From NCBI GenBank assembly GCA_900765165.1, contig CAAFQR010000109.1:1-50693 (forward strand): a stretch of DNA of 50,693 nt, in the 5' to 3' direction. This document shows, one piece after another, positions 49,425-50,693 of the stretch. The stretch comes from Veillonellaceae bacterium. GTDB lineage: Bacteria; Bacillota; Negativicutes; Veillonellales; Veillonellaceae. The notes beneath the pieces are model-generated. The model had not been told where the DNA came from. It saw only the letters and a list, made by a program, of their open reading frames with translations, and made no database searches. The translations under genes were made by a program, and so were the position numbers. Position 1 is the stretch's first letter. Every line of letters begins with the position of its first letter.

Positions 49425-49554
49425 GCTTGCTCCATAGGGTGAATCTATGGTGTGCCTTGGATGATAGGTTACTAGCATACCTTGTAGATGAATATACGGT
49501 GATGAATAACAAGCTGATTTGTTCATTGCTTAAAAAGAATAACCAATGGCTATT

Positions 49555-49596
49555 TACGGCTGTTCTCGTATATAAAACGGGAATAGCCGTATTTTT
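49555..49596 (+). terminator. terminator of the second cit-linked lysR
   Basis: ACGGCTGTTCTCGT (49556-49569) pairs with ACGGGAATAGCCGT (49577-49590) with two wobbles around ATATAAA, then five T. Confidence 0.9.
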
Positions 49597-49683
49597 ATTG
49601 CATAGTTAGTTATTACAATATGTAATCTAAGATATAAATTTTTGTCGATAAAAAATTTATATGCCACATACAAGGGTTTTATT

Positions 49684-49712
49684 TTTCATAAGCTTATAAC
49701 TGTGTCTATAAT
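49684..49712 (+). promoter_or_regulatory. candidate promoter of the second cit operon
   Basis: TTTCAT (49684-49689) and TATAAT (49707-49712) are 17 bp apart. The poor -35 and perfect -10 suit an activator-dependent promoter, in line with the adjacent LysR gene. Confidence 0.45.
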
Positions 49713-49804
49713 GTCATTGTAAACAGTAACTCATACGTAACATGCGTATAGCGAAAGATGAAGTGTACGTGAAAAGTGATGGGAGCATCAGAAAGGACGA
49801 TTCT

Positions 49805-50071
49805 ATGAAACACTTAGTGAAAGCAGCTACGGCTGGTTTCGACGAAAAGAACGATGTGCTGGTAACGGTAGAACCGATTGCAGCAGGCATTGAAGTAGAA
49901 CTCACTTCTAAGGTAATGCGACAATACGGGGCGCATATCCACGAATTTATCGTGAATACCGTAAAGGAAGCCGGATTTGATGGCGTTAAAGTAACGGCTC
50001 AGGACAAAGCCGCTTGGGACTATACCATTAAAGCGCGTGTGTTAGGCGCTTTGGAAAGGGGGAGCAAATAA
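49805..50071 (+). CDS. citD: citrate lyase acyl carrier protein-like, locus 2, attachment serine missing
   Basis: An 88-residue CitD homologue (VLVTVEPIAAGIEVELTSKV, then MRQYGAHIHEFI, DKAAWDYTIKARVLGAL near the end). Aligned with the first CitD, AGTLESSD becomes AGFDEKND, so the prosthetic-group serine (Ser14 in locus 1) is Lys15 and no serine lies within several residues. I chose the ATG at 49805 (AAAGGACG upstream); an in-frame ATG at 49742 would add 21 residues without restoring the motif. Without that serine it could not carry the phosphoribosyl-dephospho-CoA group, so it may be a structural subunit of a CoA-dependent lyase. It lies 2 bp upstream of citE. Confidence 0.8.
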   Translation: MKHLVKAATAGFDEKNDVLVTVEPIAAGIEVELTSKVMRQYGAHIHEFIVNTVKEAGFDGVKVTAQDKAAWDYTIKARVLGALERGSK

Positions 50072-50073
50072 TC

Positions 50074-50693
50074 ATGAGTGCATTAACGGAAGAAGCTAAA
50101 AAAAGATTATCTCGCTCCATGATGTTCGTACCGGGCAACGCTCCGAAGATGATCAACAGCGCTGATATCCACGGTGCTGACAGCATCATGTTCGATATTG
50201 AAGATTCCATTCCGGTAACGGAAAAGGATACGGCTCGTTTATTAACCGCTGAAGCTTTGAAAGCAATGGACTTCAAAGGTGAAACGGTAGTACGTATCAA
50301 CCATCCGACTCAGACGCCTTATGGCTATGATGACTTAGACGTAATCGTACCGGCTAAACCTAACTTGATTCGTTTGCCGAAAACGGAAGACGTTTCCGAA
50401 GTTGAAATCGTAGCTAAAAAGATCGAAGAAGTCGAAAAAGCGAACGGTTGGGAAGAAGGTACCATTAACATTATCGTAGCTATCGAAAGTGTTAAAGGCT
50501 TGTACAATGTTCGCGAAATCTGCCACGGGCCTCGCGTTGTAGCGATTGCCTTAGGCGCCGAAGATTACCGCGCTGACTTACGTACGTCTAAGAATAAGCC
50601 GGCCGTTGAATTGCTCTTCGCTCGTCAGACGATCTTGCACGCAGCTCGTGAAGCCGGTATCCGCGTAATTGATACTGTATTCTCCGATGTTAA
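50074..50693 (+). CDS. citE: citrate lyase beta subunit-like (CitE), locus 2, 3' end cut by window
   Basis: An ATG at 50074 preceded by GGGGGAGC opens a frame that runs off the window (206 codons). It carries the canonical CitE/HpcH motifs: SMMFVPGNAPKMI (residues 15-27), DIEDSIP (41-47), metal-ligand Glu in VAIES (E138) and ALGAEDY (159-165). This differs from the locus 1 CitE, where the first and last of these are altered. It directly follows citD, and citF is expected beyond the window. Confidence 0.9.
   Translation, partial: MSALTEEAKKRLSRSMMFVPGNAPKMINSADIHGADSIMFDIEDSIPVTEKDTARLLTAEALKAMDFKGETVVRINHPTQTPYGYDDLDVIVPAKPNLIRLPKTEDVSEVEIVAKKIEEVEKANGWEEGTINIIVAIESVKGLYNVREICHGPRVVAIALGAEDYRADLRTSKNKPAVELLFARQTILHAAREAGIRVIDTVFSDV

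Larger units (their letters stand above)
49425..49804. other. intergenic region between lysR and second citD
   Basis: This 380-bp gap holds a strong terminator (49555-49596) and a candidate promoter (49684-49712). The half-site GTAAACAGTAAC just after the -10 also occurs in part upstream of typA and tatA. No gene is seen. Confidence 0.5.

Noticed and set aside
1..50693. tRNA, rRNA or prophage genes
   Set aside because: No cloverleaf-like tRNA, no rRNA segment and no phage structural or integrase gene was seen on reading the window.

Overview
The window looks like a chromosomal segment of an anaerobic Bacillota, most likely class Negativicutes (a Veillonella/Megasphaera/Dialister/Negativicoccus-type organism). 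That placement is inference from the mid-range G+C, strong AGGAGG-type ribosome binding sites, citrate-lyase genes, a flavodiiron oxygen/NO scavenger, a one-chain PurL, an Fe-S type PurF and a Tat-exported DUF362 protein. No rRNA or tRNA was seen, so the species cannot be fixed from the window.

Layout. 1-3627: a truncated LysR gene divergent from citD-citE-citF. 3934-7341: two tandem siroheme/4Fe-4S reductase paralogues. 7496-8317: a carboxymuconolactone decarboxylase-cupin fusion behind a MerR-type promoter. 8482-10174 (minus): an Lrp/AsnC regulator overlapping a class I aminotransferase gene. 10175-12628: a gene-poor island with three large imperfect palindromes and one AT-rich orphan AbiEi-like antitoxin gene. 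12585-13823 (minus): flavodiiron protein. 14084-17842 (minus): purL, divergent from a LysR regulator plus xpt. 19884-20929: two YbjN-like paralogues, the first with a frameshift in an A7 tract. 21213-28587: the purine operon purE-C-F-M-N-H-D. 28866-33929: an XRE regulator, Tat-exported DUF362 protein, UPF0173 hydrolase, moaC, trmL, ylbF, murB. 34058-34915: rplM-rpsI. 35166-38680: an MFS exporter, then zwf-pgl. 38891-42835: tatA, a metal-binding HMA protein, a cupin, typA, a YgjP-like protease. 42902-48208: dnaE and pyk. 48501-50693: a second LysR-citD-citE module, cut by the window end.

How it fits together. De novo purine synthesis is nearly complete (purL, E, C, F, M, N, H, D; purB and purA are not here), with salvage by xpt. 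A PurR-box-like palindrome precedes purE, while purL and lysR-xpt share a divergent control region with different inverted repeats. Zwf, Pgl and Pyk represent central carbon metabolism. The two LysR-cit modules at the ends are paralogous, and each has one subunit that departs from the family norm: CitE in the first, CitD in the second.

The most unusual feature is the 10.2-12.6 kb island. Its palindromes share short conserved blocks and a conserved 31-nt hairpin loop, while the stems between the blocks differ in sequence yet stay complementary. This suggests a structured RNA/DNA element family maintained by covariation. I could not compare it with any database.
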